From: Candidatus Margulisiibacteriota bacterium
GTDB taxonomy: Bacteria > Margulisbacteria > WOR-1 > O2-12-FULL-45-9
Assembly: GCA_030018645.1 (NCBI GenBank)
Contig: JASEHX010000055.1
Span: 1-8,335, forward strand
Length of the DNA: 8,335 nucleotides
Direction: 5' to 3'
Below, one piece after another: positions 1 through 6,304 of this stretch. A program made the position numbers and the translations under genes. The notes beneath the pieces were generated by a model. It saw only the letters and a program-made list of their open reading frames with translations, had not been told where the DNA came from and did not search any database. The stretch's first letter is position 1, and each line of letters opens with the position of its first letter.

Positions 1-1320
1 GGGCAAATCGTCATGCTTGCCAGCGCAGATTTCGGCAAAGCCGCGAATGGTTTCTTTTAATTCAATATATTTTCCCGGGATTTGGGTAAACCGTTCCGCC
101 ACAAAGAAGGGCTGGGATAAGAAACGTTGGATCCTGCGGGCGCGATTAACTACCACCTTGTCTTCTTCCGGCAGTTCCGCAATCCCCAAAATAGCAATGA
201 TATCTTCCAGCTCTTTGTAGCGCTGTAATATTTGCCGGACTCGCTTGGCGGTATTGTAGTGCTCATCCCCCACAATACTAGCGTCGAGGATGCGCGAGGT
301 AGAGGCCAGCGGATCAACCGCCGGGTAAATGCCCATTTCCGAAATGGCGCGGGAAAGGACGCTGGTCGCATCCAAGTGGGCAAAAGTTGCGGCGGCGGCG
401 GGATCAGTAATATCATCGGCAGGCACGTAAACGGCCTGCACCGAAGTAATTGATCCCTTGCGGGTGGAAACAATCCTTTCTTCCAGGCGGCCGATTTCAG
501 CCGCTAAAGTCGGCTGATAGCCAACCGCTGACGGCAAACGACCAAGCAAGGTGGATACTTCAGAGCCGGCCTGTACAAAACGGAAGATGTTGTCCAAAAA
601 CAACAAAACATCTTTGCCTTCCTCGTCCCTAAAATATTCAGACATGGTAAGGGCGGTATTTCCGGCCACCAGCCGCGCGCCGGGCAATTCGGCCATTTGT
701 CCAAAACAAAGCACGGTGCTGTTAATGACGCCCGATTCTTTCATATCCAACCAAAGATCATTGCCCTCCCTGGTGCGCTCGCCTACTCCGCCAAAGACGG
801 AAATCCCCCCGTGCTGTTTGGCAATATTGCGAATAAGTTCCATGATGATAACGGTTTTCCCAACGCCGGCCCCTCCAAATAAACCAACTTTCCCGCCTTT
901 TGCATAGGGAGCCAAGAGGTCAACTACTTTTATACCGGTTTCAAAAACTTCGCTTTTGGTGACGATTTCGTTAAATTGGGGCGGTTCACGGCGGACCGGC
1001 CAGGTCTTTTGAGTTTTTACCGGCCCCAAATCATCAATTGGATCGCCTACCACGTTAAACATTCTTCCCAGGGTTTCCGGCCCGACCGGCACGCTGATTG
1101 GAGCTCCGGTATCAATGACTTCAGTCCCTCTTTTTAAACCATCGGTTGAATTTAAAGCCACGGCCCTTACAATACCTTCTTCCATCTGCATAGCCACCTC
1201 GGCTGTTATTGGCGGATTAGAGATGGTAAGAGCTGAACGGATGCGCGGCACTTGCCCCGGCGGAAACTGGGCGTCAAAAACCGGGCCGATGACTTGGATT
1301 ATAATCCCTTTGTTGGCCAT
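1..1320 (-). CDS. atpD: F1Fo ATP synthase subunit beta, cut at the window edge
   Basis: This is the catalytic beta subunit of the F1 head, which makes or hydrolyses ATP on the cytoplasmic side. The frame is open for 440 codons from the ATG at 1320-1318 to base 1, so the last few dozen residues of a roughly 460-470 aa protein are missing. The Walker A motif GGAGVGKT is at residues 149-156, followed by GVGERTREGND with the catalytic Glu at 181. Walker B ends LLFLDN with Asp243, followed by IFR, and the nucleotide-site signature DPAAAATFAHLDAT is present. The loop equivalent to DELSEED reads AELPEED (381-387), which departs from the usual sequence. A Shine-Dalgarno AAGGAG lies in the last codons of atpG, about 10 nt before the start. 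The gap to atpG is 2 bp. The assignment is certain; only the C-terminus and any following atpC are unseen. Confidence 0.98.
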   Translation of the reverse strand, partial: MANKGIIIQVIGPVFDAQFPPGQVPRIRSALTISNPPITAEVAMQMEEGIVRAVALNSTDGLKRGTEVIDTGAPISVPVGPETLGRMFNVVGDPIDDLGPVKTQKTWPVRREPPQFNEIVTKSEVFETGIKVVDLLAPYAKGGKVGLFGGAGVGKTVIIMELIRNIAKQHGGISVFGGVGERTREGNDLWLDMKESGVINSTVLCFGQMAELPGARLVAGNTALTMSEYFRDEEGKDVLLFLDNIFRFVQAGSEVSTLLGRLPSAVGYQPTLAAEIGRLEERIVSTRKGSITSVQAVYVPADDITDPAAAATFAHLDATSVLSRAISEMGIYPAVDPLASTSRILDASIVGDEHYNTAKRVRQILQRYKELEDIIAILGIAELPEEDKVVVNRARRIQRFLSQPFFVAERFTQIPGKYIELKETIRGFAEICAGKHDDLP

Positions 1321-1322
1321 AT

Positions 1323-2162
1323 TTATTCTTCTCCTTTTTGCAAGCCCATTGACGAGCCGACCAAGTCCAGCAACTGTTCGGTAATTGCCTGCTGGCGTGC
1401 TTTGTTAAGATTAATCGTTAGATTGCTGATCAATTCATCCGAGCTTTCAATGGCGCCTTTTAAGGTAACCAAGCGGGCTGAAGCTTCGCCCAATTTTGAT
1501 TCAAGAAAAAAATGAAAAAGCAGTGAAGTATTCAGCATAAAAAAGATTTTCTTCGCCAAGATTCCTTTACTGGGCTCCTGTATCACATTTGAAGATGCAG
1601 CCCTTAAACTAAATTCAGGCGGGAGCAAACGATAATCATAAGTATCTTGCTTAATAACCGATTTATATTTATTAAACATCACATGCAGGCTGGCAATTTT
1701 GCCGGCCAAATACTCGGTATATAAGCCGGCAAATAATTCTTGAAAAAAACTGAAGTCATAATCTTCTTCTAAATAAGCATTTTTTACAGCATACTTTCTG
1801 GCTTTTACATAATCACTTCCTTTCTTCCCGACAGCAATAATTCTTAACGGGTTTTCTCGATTAATCTGCTTTGCAAAGGTTTGCAAACGGTTAAAAAGGT
1901 TAACATTAAAACCACCGCACAGTCCGCGCTGGCTGGTGATGAAAATTAGGACTGTATCACCAGTGGGCTTATCTATGATGAATGGCGAAAAATCCATTTT
2001 TCCCGCCGCTTCTTCTATGCCGGCGATATAATTTGAGAAAGCCGTGTGGCGCTCCCGCGCCTTTTTCATGCGCACCGTGGTAATTACCTGCATGGCGTTG
2101 AAAATGGAATTGAGGCCGGTAATGGTCTTGAGCCGGCTCTTTAACTTACCAGTTGATGTCAT
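1323..2162 (-). CDS. atpG: F1Fo ATP synthase subunit gamma
   Basis: Gamma is the rotating central stalk that couples the c ring to the catalytic beta subunits. The product is 279 aa, close to the usual 280-290. The N-terminal helix has the family pattern LKSRLKTI...NAMQVITT..MKKAR with the conserved Met at 24. The central motif reads TSQRGLCGGFN (76-86), where most relatives have SDRGLCGG. The C-terminal helix LISNLTINLNKARQQAITEQ is typical. The start ATG directly follows the atpA stop (TAG then ATG, no spacer). A Shine-Dalgarno AAGGAG lies inside the end of atpA, about 12 nt upstream. The gene sits in the standard place between atpA and atpD. Confidence 0.96.
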   Translation of the reverse strand: MTSTGKLKSRLKTITGLNSIFNAMQVITTVRMKKARERHTAFSNYIAGIEEAAGKMDFSPFIIDKPTGDTVLIFITSQRGLCGGFNVNLFNRLQTFAKQINRENPLRIIAVGKKGSDYVKARKYAVKNAYLEEDYDFSFFQELFAGLYTEYLAGKIASLHVMFNKYKSVIKQDTYDYRLLPPEFSLRAASSNVIQEPSKGILAKKIFFMLNTSLLFHFFLESKLGEASARLVTLKGAIESSDELISNLTINLNKARQQAITEQLLDLVGSSMGLQKGEE

Positions 2163-3650
2163 CTATTGAAAACTCTCCTTATACTTTTGGATGACATTCT
2201 TAAGTTTTTCGGCTGTTTCATTATCAAAGTCGGCCAACTTGGGTACAATGTCCGCCGCTGTGGTTTTAACATAGTTGATTAGTTTAGTTTCAAATTCTTT
2301 CACCCTTTCCAGCGGAATCCCGTCCAGATAATTATTGACCGCGGCGTAAATGGAAATGATTTGGTCTTCAATGGGAAAGGGCTTAAATTTATCCTGCTTT
2401 AAAATTTCAGAGATCTGTCCGCCGCGTTCAATTTGCCGGGCGGTTTCTTTATCAACTTCTCCTGCAAAAAGGGAAAAGGCCTGCTTTTCACGGTATTGGG
2501 CTAGATCTAACCTCAGCCTGCCGGCAATTTTGCGCATAGCGGGGACTTGCGCTTTACCGCCAACACGCGAGACCGAAATGCCAACATTAACCGCCGGCCG
2601 GGCGCCTTGGTTGAATAAATCAATCTCCAAAAAGATTTGGCCATCGGTAATGGAAATGACATTGGTCGGGATGTAAGCGCTGTAATCGCCCAATTGGGTT
2701 TCAATCAGCGGCAAAGCGGTCAACGAACCTCCGCCCAAGGCCGGTGATAATTGGGCCGCCCTCTCCAGCAGTGACGAATGGAGGTAAAAAACATCGCCCG
2801 GGTAGGCCTCCCTTCCCGGCGGGCGGCGCAGCAATAAAGAAATCATGCGGTAGGCCTGCGCATGTTTTGTCAAATCATCATAAATCACCAAAGCATCTTG
2901 GCCGTTATACATAAATTCTTCGGCCATGGCGGCGCCTGCATACGGAGCCAGGTACTGCATTGCAACCGGGTCAGAGGCCGAGGCAACCACCACGATTGAG
3001 TATTCTAAAGCGCCGGTTTCGCGCAATTTATCCACCAATTGGACAATGGTGGCTTCCTTTTGGCCGATTGAAACATAAACACAATTAACCCCCTGCCCTT
3101 TTTGATTGATCATAGTATCAACGCCAATGGTTGACTTGCCGGTGGCGCGGTCGCCGATAATTAGTTCCCGCTGGCCGCGGCCGATCGGAATTAGGGCGTC
3201 AATCAACTTATAACCGGTTTGCAGAGGTCGAAATACTGGAACGCGGTCGGTAACTTTGGGCGCAATTTTTTCTACCGGACGGGTCTTGGTGGTCTTTGTC
3301 TCCCCTAACCCGTCAATTGGCCGGCCCAAAGGATCAACGACTCGCCCTAATAATTCTGGCCCTACCGGCACTTCAATTACTTTTCCCGTCAAGCGGGCAG
3401 AATCACCTTCCTTAACCGAAGTGTGGGAACCTAGAAGAACGGCGACGACTTCTTCCCTTTCCAGGTTAAAAACAATCCCAAAAACTCCGCTGGAAAATTC
3501 AATAATTTCGCGCGACATGGCCGATGGCAGGCCTTTTATGCGGATAATGCCGTCGCCTGATTCCAAGACATAGCCCTTTTCTTCAATATGCGATGCCGGC
3601 GTAAAATTTTCAATCCTTTTCTTGATGATTGCGGTAATATCTTCTTTCAT
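2163..3650 (-). CDS. atpA: F1Fo ATP synthase subunit alpha
   Basis: Alpha is the non-catalytic nucleotide-binding subunit of F1 and supplies the arginine finger to the beta sites. The product is 495 aa, slightly shorter than the usual 500-515. The N-terminal beta barrel contains GDGIIRIKGL, then GRVVDPLGRPIDG, QTGYKLIDALIPIGRGQRELIIGDR and the P-loop GDRATGKS at 166-173. Most relatives have GDRQTGKT there, so the Gln is replaced by Ala and the last Thr by Ser. Walker B is ALVIYDDL. The SVSRVGG motif holds the arginine finger Arg362. The C-terminal helical domain starts around LAQYREK. The start ATG overlaps the atpH stop by 4 bp (ATGA), with a strong purine-rich GAGGGGAG about 8 nt upstream. 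Confidence 0.98.
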   Translation of the reverse strand: MKEDITAIIKKRIENFTPASHIEEKGYVLESGDGIIRIKGLPSAMSREIIEFSSGVFGIVFNLEREEVVAVLLGSHTSVKEGDSARLTGKVIEVPVGPELLGRVVDPLGRPIDGLGETKTTKTRPVEKIAPKVTDRVPVFRPLQTGYKLIDALIPIGRGQRELIIGDRATGKSTIGVDTMINQKGQGVNCVYVSIGQKEATIVQLVDKLRETGALEYSIVVVASASDPVAMQYLAPYAGAAMAEEFMYNGQDALVIYDDLTKHAQAYRMISLLLRRPPGREAYPGDVFYLHSSLLERAAQLSPALGGGSLTALPLIETQLGDYSAYIPTNVISITDGQIFLEIDLFNQGARPAVNVGISVSRVGGKAQVPAMRKIAGRLRLDLAQYREKQAFSLFAGEVDKETARQIERGGQISEILKQDKFKPFPIEDQIISIYAAVNNYLDGIPLERVKEFETKLINYVKTTAADIVPKLADFDNETAEKLKNVIQKYKESFQ

Positions 3651-4150
3651 TTCACCATCTCCCCTCTTAATTGGGCCAGTTTTCCGGCAATGCTGGCGTC
3701 TAAGACCTCGCCGTCAAGGAAGCGCAGTTTAAAGCCGCCGATTAATTCTGGTTTTATCTTTTTAGCAAAAAACAAATTTTTCCCAAAAGCACATTTTATT
3801 TTTTCAATAAATTCTTCGTCTAACGGGAAAGCTGATTCGAGATGAGCATACCGGGCGTGTTTTTTAGCTTCGGATAACCGAATACAGCGCATGGCAACAT
3901 GGGCAATCCGGCGCACCAGCCCTTGGTCAATCATCAGATGCACAAAATCCTTAAAAATTCCTGACGTATGCGGACAAAGTTCGTCAAAATATTCTTTTCT
4001 TTGCTCCTTGTCGATGCAATCATTTTCAAAAAACAATTTGATGGAAAAATCCTTTTGTAATATTTCATTAAAGTTGAACAGTTCTTCCGTTAATTGGCCG
4101 GCATCCTCCCCGGCCATAGCGTATAACTTGGCAACATTTATGGCTGGCAT
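3647..4150 (-). CDS. atpH: F1Fo ATP synthase subunit delta
   Basis: Delta (OSCP type) links the top of the alpha/beta hexamer to the b stalk. The product is 167 aa, near the usual 175-180. The N-terminal helical domain begins MPAINVAKLYAMA, and the C-terminus has the diagnostic pattern GGFKLRFLDGEVLDASIAGKLAQLR. The middle is poorly conserved, as expected for this family, and carries several Cys residues (CIDKEQ, ELCPHT, MRCIRL, IKCAFG), which is unusual for delta. The start at 4150 lies inside atpF (13-bp overlap), with an AGAGG about 10 nt upstream. The stop overlaps the atpA start by 4 bp. The assignment rests on the C-terminal signature plus position between atpF and atpA. Confidence 0.92.
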   Translation of the reverse strand: MPAINVAKLYAMAGEDAGQLTEELFNFNEILQKDFSIKLFFENDCIDKEQRKEYFDELCPHTSGIFKDFVHLMIDQGLVRRIAHVAMRCIRLSEAKKHARYAHLESAFPLDEEFIEKIKCAFGKNLFFAKKIKPELIGGFKLRFLDGEVLDASIAGKLAQLRGEMVK

Positions 4151-4620
4151 TGCCGCAGTGCCTCTTCGGCCAGTTTCCGGTCGGCCAATGGGTCTAGTTT
4201 CTGCTTGATAATTTTGCCGGCCGCCGCCACCACCAGATCGGCGGTAAATTCTCTTACTTCGGCCATAATTTTATTTTTTTCAATCCTCATGTCCCCTTGC
4301 GCTTTTTCGATTACATATTGAGCTTCGCGCTTAGCCGCAGTAACGATTTCTTCCTTCAACTTATTACCGTCTTGTTTGGCTTGCTCAATTAGTTTCAAAG
4401 CATCTTGGCTGGCTTCACTGATCTTATGCTTATAAGATGACAATAATTCATCTGATTTCTGGCGGTTTTCTTCGGCTGAATTAATCATACCTTCAATTTT
4501 TGCTTCCCGTTCTTTCAGCAAAGCAAGCAGGGGCGGCAAAGCCAGCTTGTACATCATGAGTACCAAGATGGCAAAGGATACGGTGGTCCAAATTATCAAA
4601 CCAGTTTCTATGTCAAACAT
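4138..4620 (-). CDS. atpF: F1Fo ATP synthase subunit b
   Basis: Subunit b is the membrane-anchored peripheral stalk that holds F1 against rotation. The 160 aa product has one N-terminal membrane segment (about residues 7-28, rich in Ile, Leu, Val and Met). The typical junction LPPLLALLKEREAKIEG follows, then a long charged helix likely to form a coiled coil (ENRQKSDELLSSYKHKISEA onward) ending in a delta-binding C-terminal part. No strong Shine-Dalgarno is visible right before the ATG. An AGGG lies about 17-20 nt upstream, at the edge of the inverted-repeat element in the atpE-atpF spacer. Translation may therefore be weak or depend on folding of that element. The 3' end overlaps atpH by 13 bp. 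Confidence 0.95.
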   Translation of the reverse strand: MFDIETGLIIWTTVSFAILVLMMYKLALPPLLALLKEREAKIEGMINSAEENRQKSDELLSSYKHKISEASQDALKLIEQAKQDGNKLKEEIVTAAKREAQYVIEKAQGDMRIEKNKIMAEVREFTADLVVAAAGKIIKQKLDPLADRKLAEEALRQCQP

Positions 4621-4636
4621 AAGTTATTATTCTTAT

Positions 4637-4748
4637 CCCTCACCCGCTATCTTTCAGCACTCCCCCCTCTCCCATCCTCCTTCGTTCTTCGAACTTCGGC
4701 GGACAAGCTGGGAGAGGGGAGGATAATTTAACATTAGTGGGGTGAGGG
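4637..4748. repeat. Nested inverted-repeat element in the atpE-atpF spacer
   Basis: The 136-bp spacer is almost filled by a dyad of about 112 bp. The outer arms are CCCTCACCC (4637-4645) and GGGTGAGGG (4740-4748). The inner arms are CCCCTCTCCCA (4664-4674) and TGGGAGAGGGG (4709-4719), both pairs perfect. A small hairpin GTTC-TTC-GAAC sits at the centre. It resembles the REP/MITE-like palindromes scattered between genes in many environmental genomes. In the atp mRNA it would fold into a long stem just after the atpE stop and just before atpF. Confidence 0.8.
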
Positions 4749-4756
4749 CTTTTCAA

Positions 4757-4975
4757 TCATTTCGTTACCAATATCAAAGCAATAACCAACGCGTAAAGGC
4801 ACAGAGCCTCCACAAAAGCAATCGCGATGATCATGGAAGTCCGGATCTCGGAAGCCGCGCTGGGCTGGCGGGAAATGCCCTCCATTGCTTTTGCGGCTAG
4901 CATACCAATGCCAACAGCTGTTCCTAGTGAAGCTAAACCTATCGCAATTCCCCCGGCTAAATAGCCTAATTCCAT
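4757..4975 (-). CDS. atpE: F1Fo ATP synthase subunit c (proton type)
   Basis: Subunit c forms the membrane rotor ring that carries ions. From the ATG at 4975 the product is 72 aa with two hydrophobic helices joined by the polar loop RQPSAASEIR (36-45). The ion-binding carboxylate is Glu56 in AFVEALCLY. Positions that bind sodium in Na+-type rings (a Gln in helix 1, and Ser-Thr after the Glu) are Ile23, Ala57 and Leu58 here, so proton coupling is inferred. An in-frame GTG at 4984 would add three residues, but it lies inside the AAGGAGGTG ribosome site and so is rejected as the start. Structured spacers flank the gene on both sides. The stop is TGA. Confidence 0.97.
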   Translation of the reverse strand: MELGYLAGGIAIGLASLGTAVGIGMLAAKAMEGISRQPSAASEIRTSMIIAIAFVEALCLYALVIALILVTK

Positions 4976-4981
4976 GCTAAA

Positions 4982-4990
4982 CACCTCCTT
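4982..4990 (-). promoter_or_regulatory. Strong ribosome binding site of atpE
   Basis: AAGGAGGTG, a near-perfect complement to the 16S 3' end, lies 6 nt before the ATG at 4975. It is the best Shine-Dalgarno in the operon, which fits the need for many c subunits per complex. It also decides the start, because the upstream in-frame GTG is part of this site. Confidence 0.85.
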
Positions 4991-5006
4991 AATAAACTAA
5001 CAACAC

Positions 5007-5025
5007 GTCCCGACTTTGTCGGGAC
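5007..5025. repeat. Perfect 8-bp hairpin upstream of atpE
   Basis: GTCCCGAC, a 3-nt loop, then GTCGGGAC forms a perfect GC-rich stem-loop in the atpB-atpE spacer, about 16 nt before the atpE ribosome site. No T-tract follows, so it is not a typical rho-independent terminator. It may be an mRNA-stability or processing hairpin, or part of a dispersed intergenic repeat. Confidence 0.8.
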
Positions 5026-5053
5026 TACAACTAACAACTGACAACTGACAACT
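5026..5053. repeat. Four tandem 7-bp repeats (NACAACT) after atpB
   Basis: Four head-to-tail 7-mers fill 5026-5053: TACAACT, AACAACT, GACAACT, GACAACT. They directly abut the hairpin at 5007-5025 and end 2 bp before the atpB stop codon. Hairpin and tandem array together form a 47-bp compact unit that looks like a mobile or dispersed intergenic repeat. Confidence 0.8.
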
Positions 5054-5055
5054 TA

Positions 5056-5787
5056 TTAATGCTCTTCCTGCAAAGCCCCAATTATATACGACGATGACAG
5101 GTAAGTAAATATAAAGGCCTGGATAAACGCTACAAATATTTCAAAGGCAGAAATCGCTACATCCCCAATGACCGGCAATGGAGCAATTAAAAAGCTTTTA
5201 AACATAAAGATAAAGCTCAAAAAGACCAAAATAATGGCGTGGCCGGCAAACATATTGGCAAATAATCGAACCGCCAAGGAAAACGGCCGGGCAACCTGCC
5301 CCATAACTTCGATCGGGAATAAGAGAGGAATTAGGAAAATAGGGACACCGCTGGGGATAAAGCTCCTAAAATAGCCCAAAAAGCCGTGTTTGAGCAGGCC
5401 GACAATATTAACCATAATAAAGACAATGATTGCCAATGTGCCGGTAACATTGATATTACTGGTCGGCGGCAGTAAGCCAGGGACCAACCCTAATAGGTTG
5501 CTGATCAGGATCAAACAAAAAAGAGAGATTAAAAAGGGCAGCCATTTTTCTCCCTGGCTTCCCAAAGGGGCTAGCATTTCCAAGCGAATAAAATCAACTA
5601 GGTACTCGGCAATACTTTGGATGGGAGTTGGAATGATTTTGGCTTTGCGGGAAACAAGCATGAAAAAAAAGAAGATAATAAAAACGGCAAAAAAGAGCGA
5701 TAGCGTGCTGTTATAAATTGAAGCATCAATCCCAAATACCTCTATTTCCAACACTTTTGTCGGCTGTAAATGTTCAATAACGTTCAT
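5056..5787 (-). CDS. atpB: F1Fo ATP synthase subunit a
   Basis: Subunit a is the membrane stator that forms the proton half-channels against the c ring. The product is 243 aa with several hydrophobic helices. The conserved stretch ARPFSLAVRLFANMFAGH holds the essential Arg174 (E. coli Arg210). Later GDVAISAFEIFVAFIQAFIF gives Glu216 and Gln223 (E. coli 245 and 252). His183 stands where E. coli has Glu219 and Glu216 where E. coli has His245, the swapped pair common in other bacteria. The protein ends EEH like many relatives. No clear Shine-Dalgarno precedes the ATG at 5787. The 28-bp gap from atpI is AT-rich. Confidence 0.97.
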   Translation of the reverse strand: MNVIEHLQPTKVLEIEVFGIDASIYNSTLSLFFAVFIIFFFFMLVSRKAKIIPTPIQSIAEYLVDFIRLEMLAPLGSQGEKWLPFLISLFCLILISNLLGLVPGLLPPTSNINVTGTLAIIVFIMVNIVGLLKHGFLGYFRSFIPSGVPIFLIPLLFPIEVMGQVARPFSLAVRLFANMFAGHAIILVFLSFIFMFKSFLIAPLPVIGDVAISAFEIFVAFIQAFIFTYLSSSYIIGALQEEH

Positions 5788-5815
5788 AGCAATTATAATT
5801 AGTAGATATTTTCAT

Positions 5816-6040
5816 TCATTTGTCATTTGACATTTTTAATTTGTCATTGTTCTTTAGTGCTATTTTCACCACATTCCACATACCAACCACTCCGCCTATA
5901 ATTAGGCCGGCTACCATTGCTTTTGGCCGGCTGTTGGCATATAGATCAATTTGATAACCAATGAAAGCGCCTAAGAAAACGGCTGCGGCAATTTCAATCC
6001 CCAAAGAAGCTGTTTGCAGAAAGTCGTTTTTAAGCCCCAT
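5816..6040 (-). CDS. AtpZ/AtpI-family small membrane protein
   Basis: A 74 aa protein with two hydrophobic helices (about 12-31 and 42-61), containing GAFIGYQID in the first and GLIIGGVVGMWNV in the second. This matches the short AtpZ/AtpI type found first in many atp operons, where such proteins are linked to c-ring assembly or Mg2+/Ca2+ transport. Which of the two names applies cannot be settled here. The C-terminal tail KNNDKLKMSNDK is polar and is encoded by short TTGTCATT-type repeats, so its end may have been rewritten by an intergenic repeat. No Shine-Dalgarno precedes the ATG; a TGCTAAAAT extended -10 lies 8 nt upstream, suggesting a leaderless transcript. It heads the operon, with a 28-bp gap to atpB. 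Confidence 0.85.
   Translation of the reverse strand: MGLKNDFLQTASLGIEIAAAVFLGAFIGYQIDLYANSRPKAMVAGLIIGGVVGMWNVVKIALKNNDKLKMSNDK
5818..5848. repeat. Short repeats overlapping the end of the AtpZ/AtpI-like gene
   Basis: ATTTGTCATT occurs at 5818-5827 and again at 5839-5848. The first copy runs into the inverted repeat TGTCA-TT-TGACA (5821-5832). The block encodes the last residues and the stop codon of the AtpZ/AtpI-like protein. It resembles low-complexity TTGTCATT-type intergenic repeats. Confidence 0.6.
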
Positions 6041-6048
6041 TGGAGCTT

Positions 6049-6077
6049 ATTTTAGCATGTAGAAAACTTGATTAAAA
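6049..6077 (-). promoter_or_regulatory. Candidate atp operon promoter with extended -10
   Basis: On the minus strand TGC-TAAAAT (6057-6049) is an extended -10 (TGn plus a 5 of 6 match to TATAAT). The -35 at 17-bp spacing is poor (TTTTAA, 6077-6072), as tolerated by extended -10 promoters. Transcription would start at or within about 2 nt of the atpI ATG at 6040, giving a leaderless or nearly leaderless mRNA. This fits the absence of a Shine-Dalgarno there. Confidence 0.45.
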
Positions 6078-6228
6078 GTGTGCTTTACTTGCCACCTCGC
6101 CCAACCCAGTAAGTTACCATATTTTTCGCTTTTTTTACCGAAACGTTTAGGCTATTGGAAACGAAAACTAAATCAAAAGGTTTCTTTGCTGCCCGAATTA
6201 AAATACCTAACAACTGTTACATCTTTTA

Positions 6229-6261
6229 CACCGTTGGTGGGATGAAATCGCACCAATGGTG
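6229..6261. promoter_or_regulatory. Pair of CACC...GGTG palindromes, possible operator or hairpin
   Basis: CACCGTTGGTG (6229-6239) and CACCAATGGTG (6251-6261) are each dyad-symmetric and are complementary to each other at 10 of 11 positions. They could be a tandem operator for a dimeric regulator with 22-bp centre spacing, or an 11-bp hairpin with an 11-nt loop (a G-U pair if read as plus-strand RNA, an A-C mismatch on the minus strand). A perfect TTGACA on the minus strand (6290-6285) lies just upstream, but only a poor -10 follows it. Confidence 0.4.
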
Positions 6262-6304
6262 AATCTCATATACCACGCTCACTTTGTCAATAGATGGCGG
6301 GTTA

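Noticed and set aside
150..907. Several open frames overlapping atpD on both strands
   Set aside because: They are shadows of atpD, whose frame is continuous and matches the beta subunit throughout.
4757..4975. Sodium-type c ring
   Set aside because: The Gln and Ser-Thr ligands of Na+-binding c subunits are absent (Ile23, Ala57, Leu58).
5785..5802. TATAAT just before the atpB start as a separate promoter
   Set aside because: It lies only 4 nt before the ATG, there is no convincing -35 at proper spacing, and the spacer is simply AT-rich.
6050..6155. Another minus-strand open stretch of about 34 codons (PKRFGKKSEKYGN...) ending just before atpI
   Set aside because: It is short, lacks a proper start, overlaps the previous stretch in another frame and is bounded by a stop upstream.
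6085..6216. A 43-codon open stretch on the minus strand with protein-like composition (AAKKPFDLVFVSNS)
   Set aside because: No start codon with a ribosome site, no recognisable family, and it ends within the promoter-side spacer. It may be a gene relic but cannot be supported.
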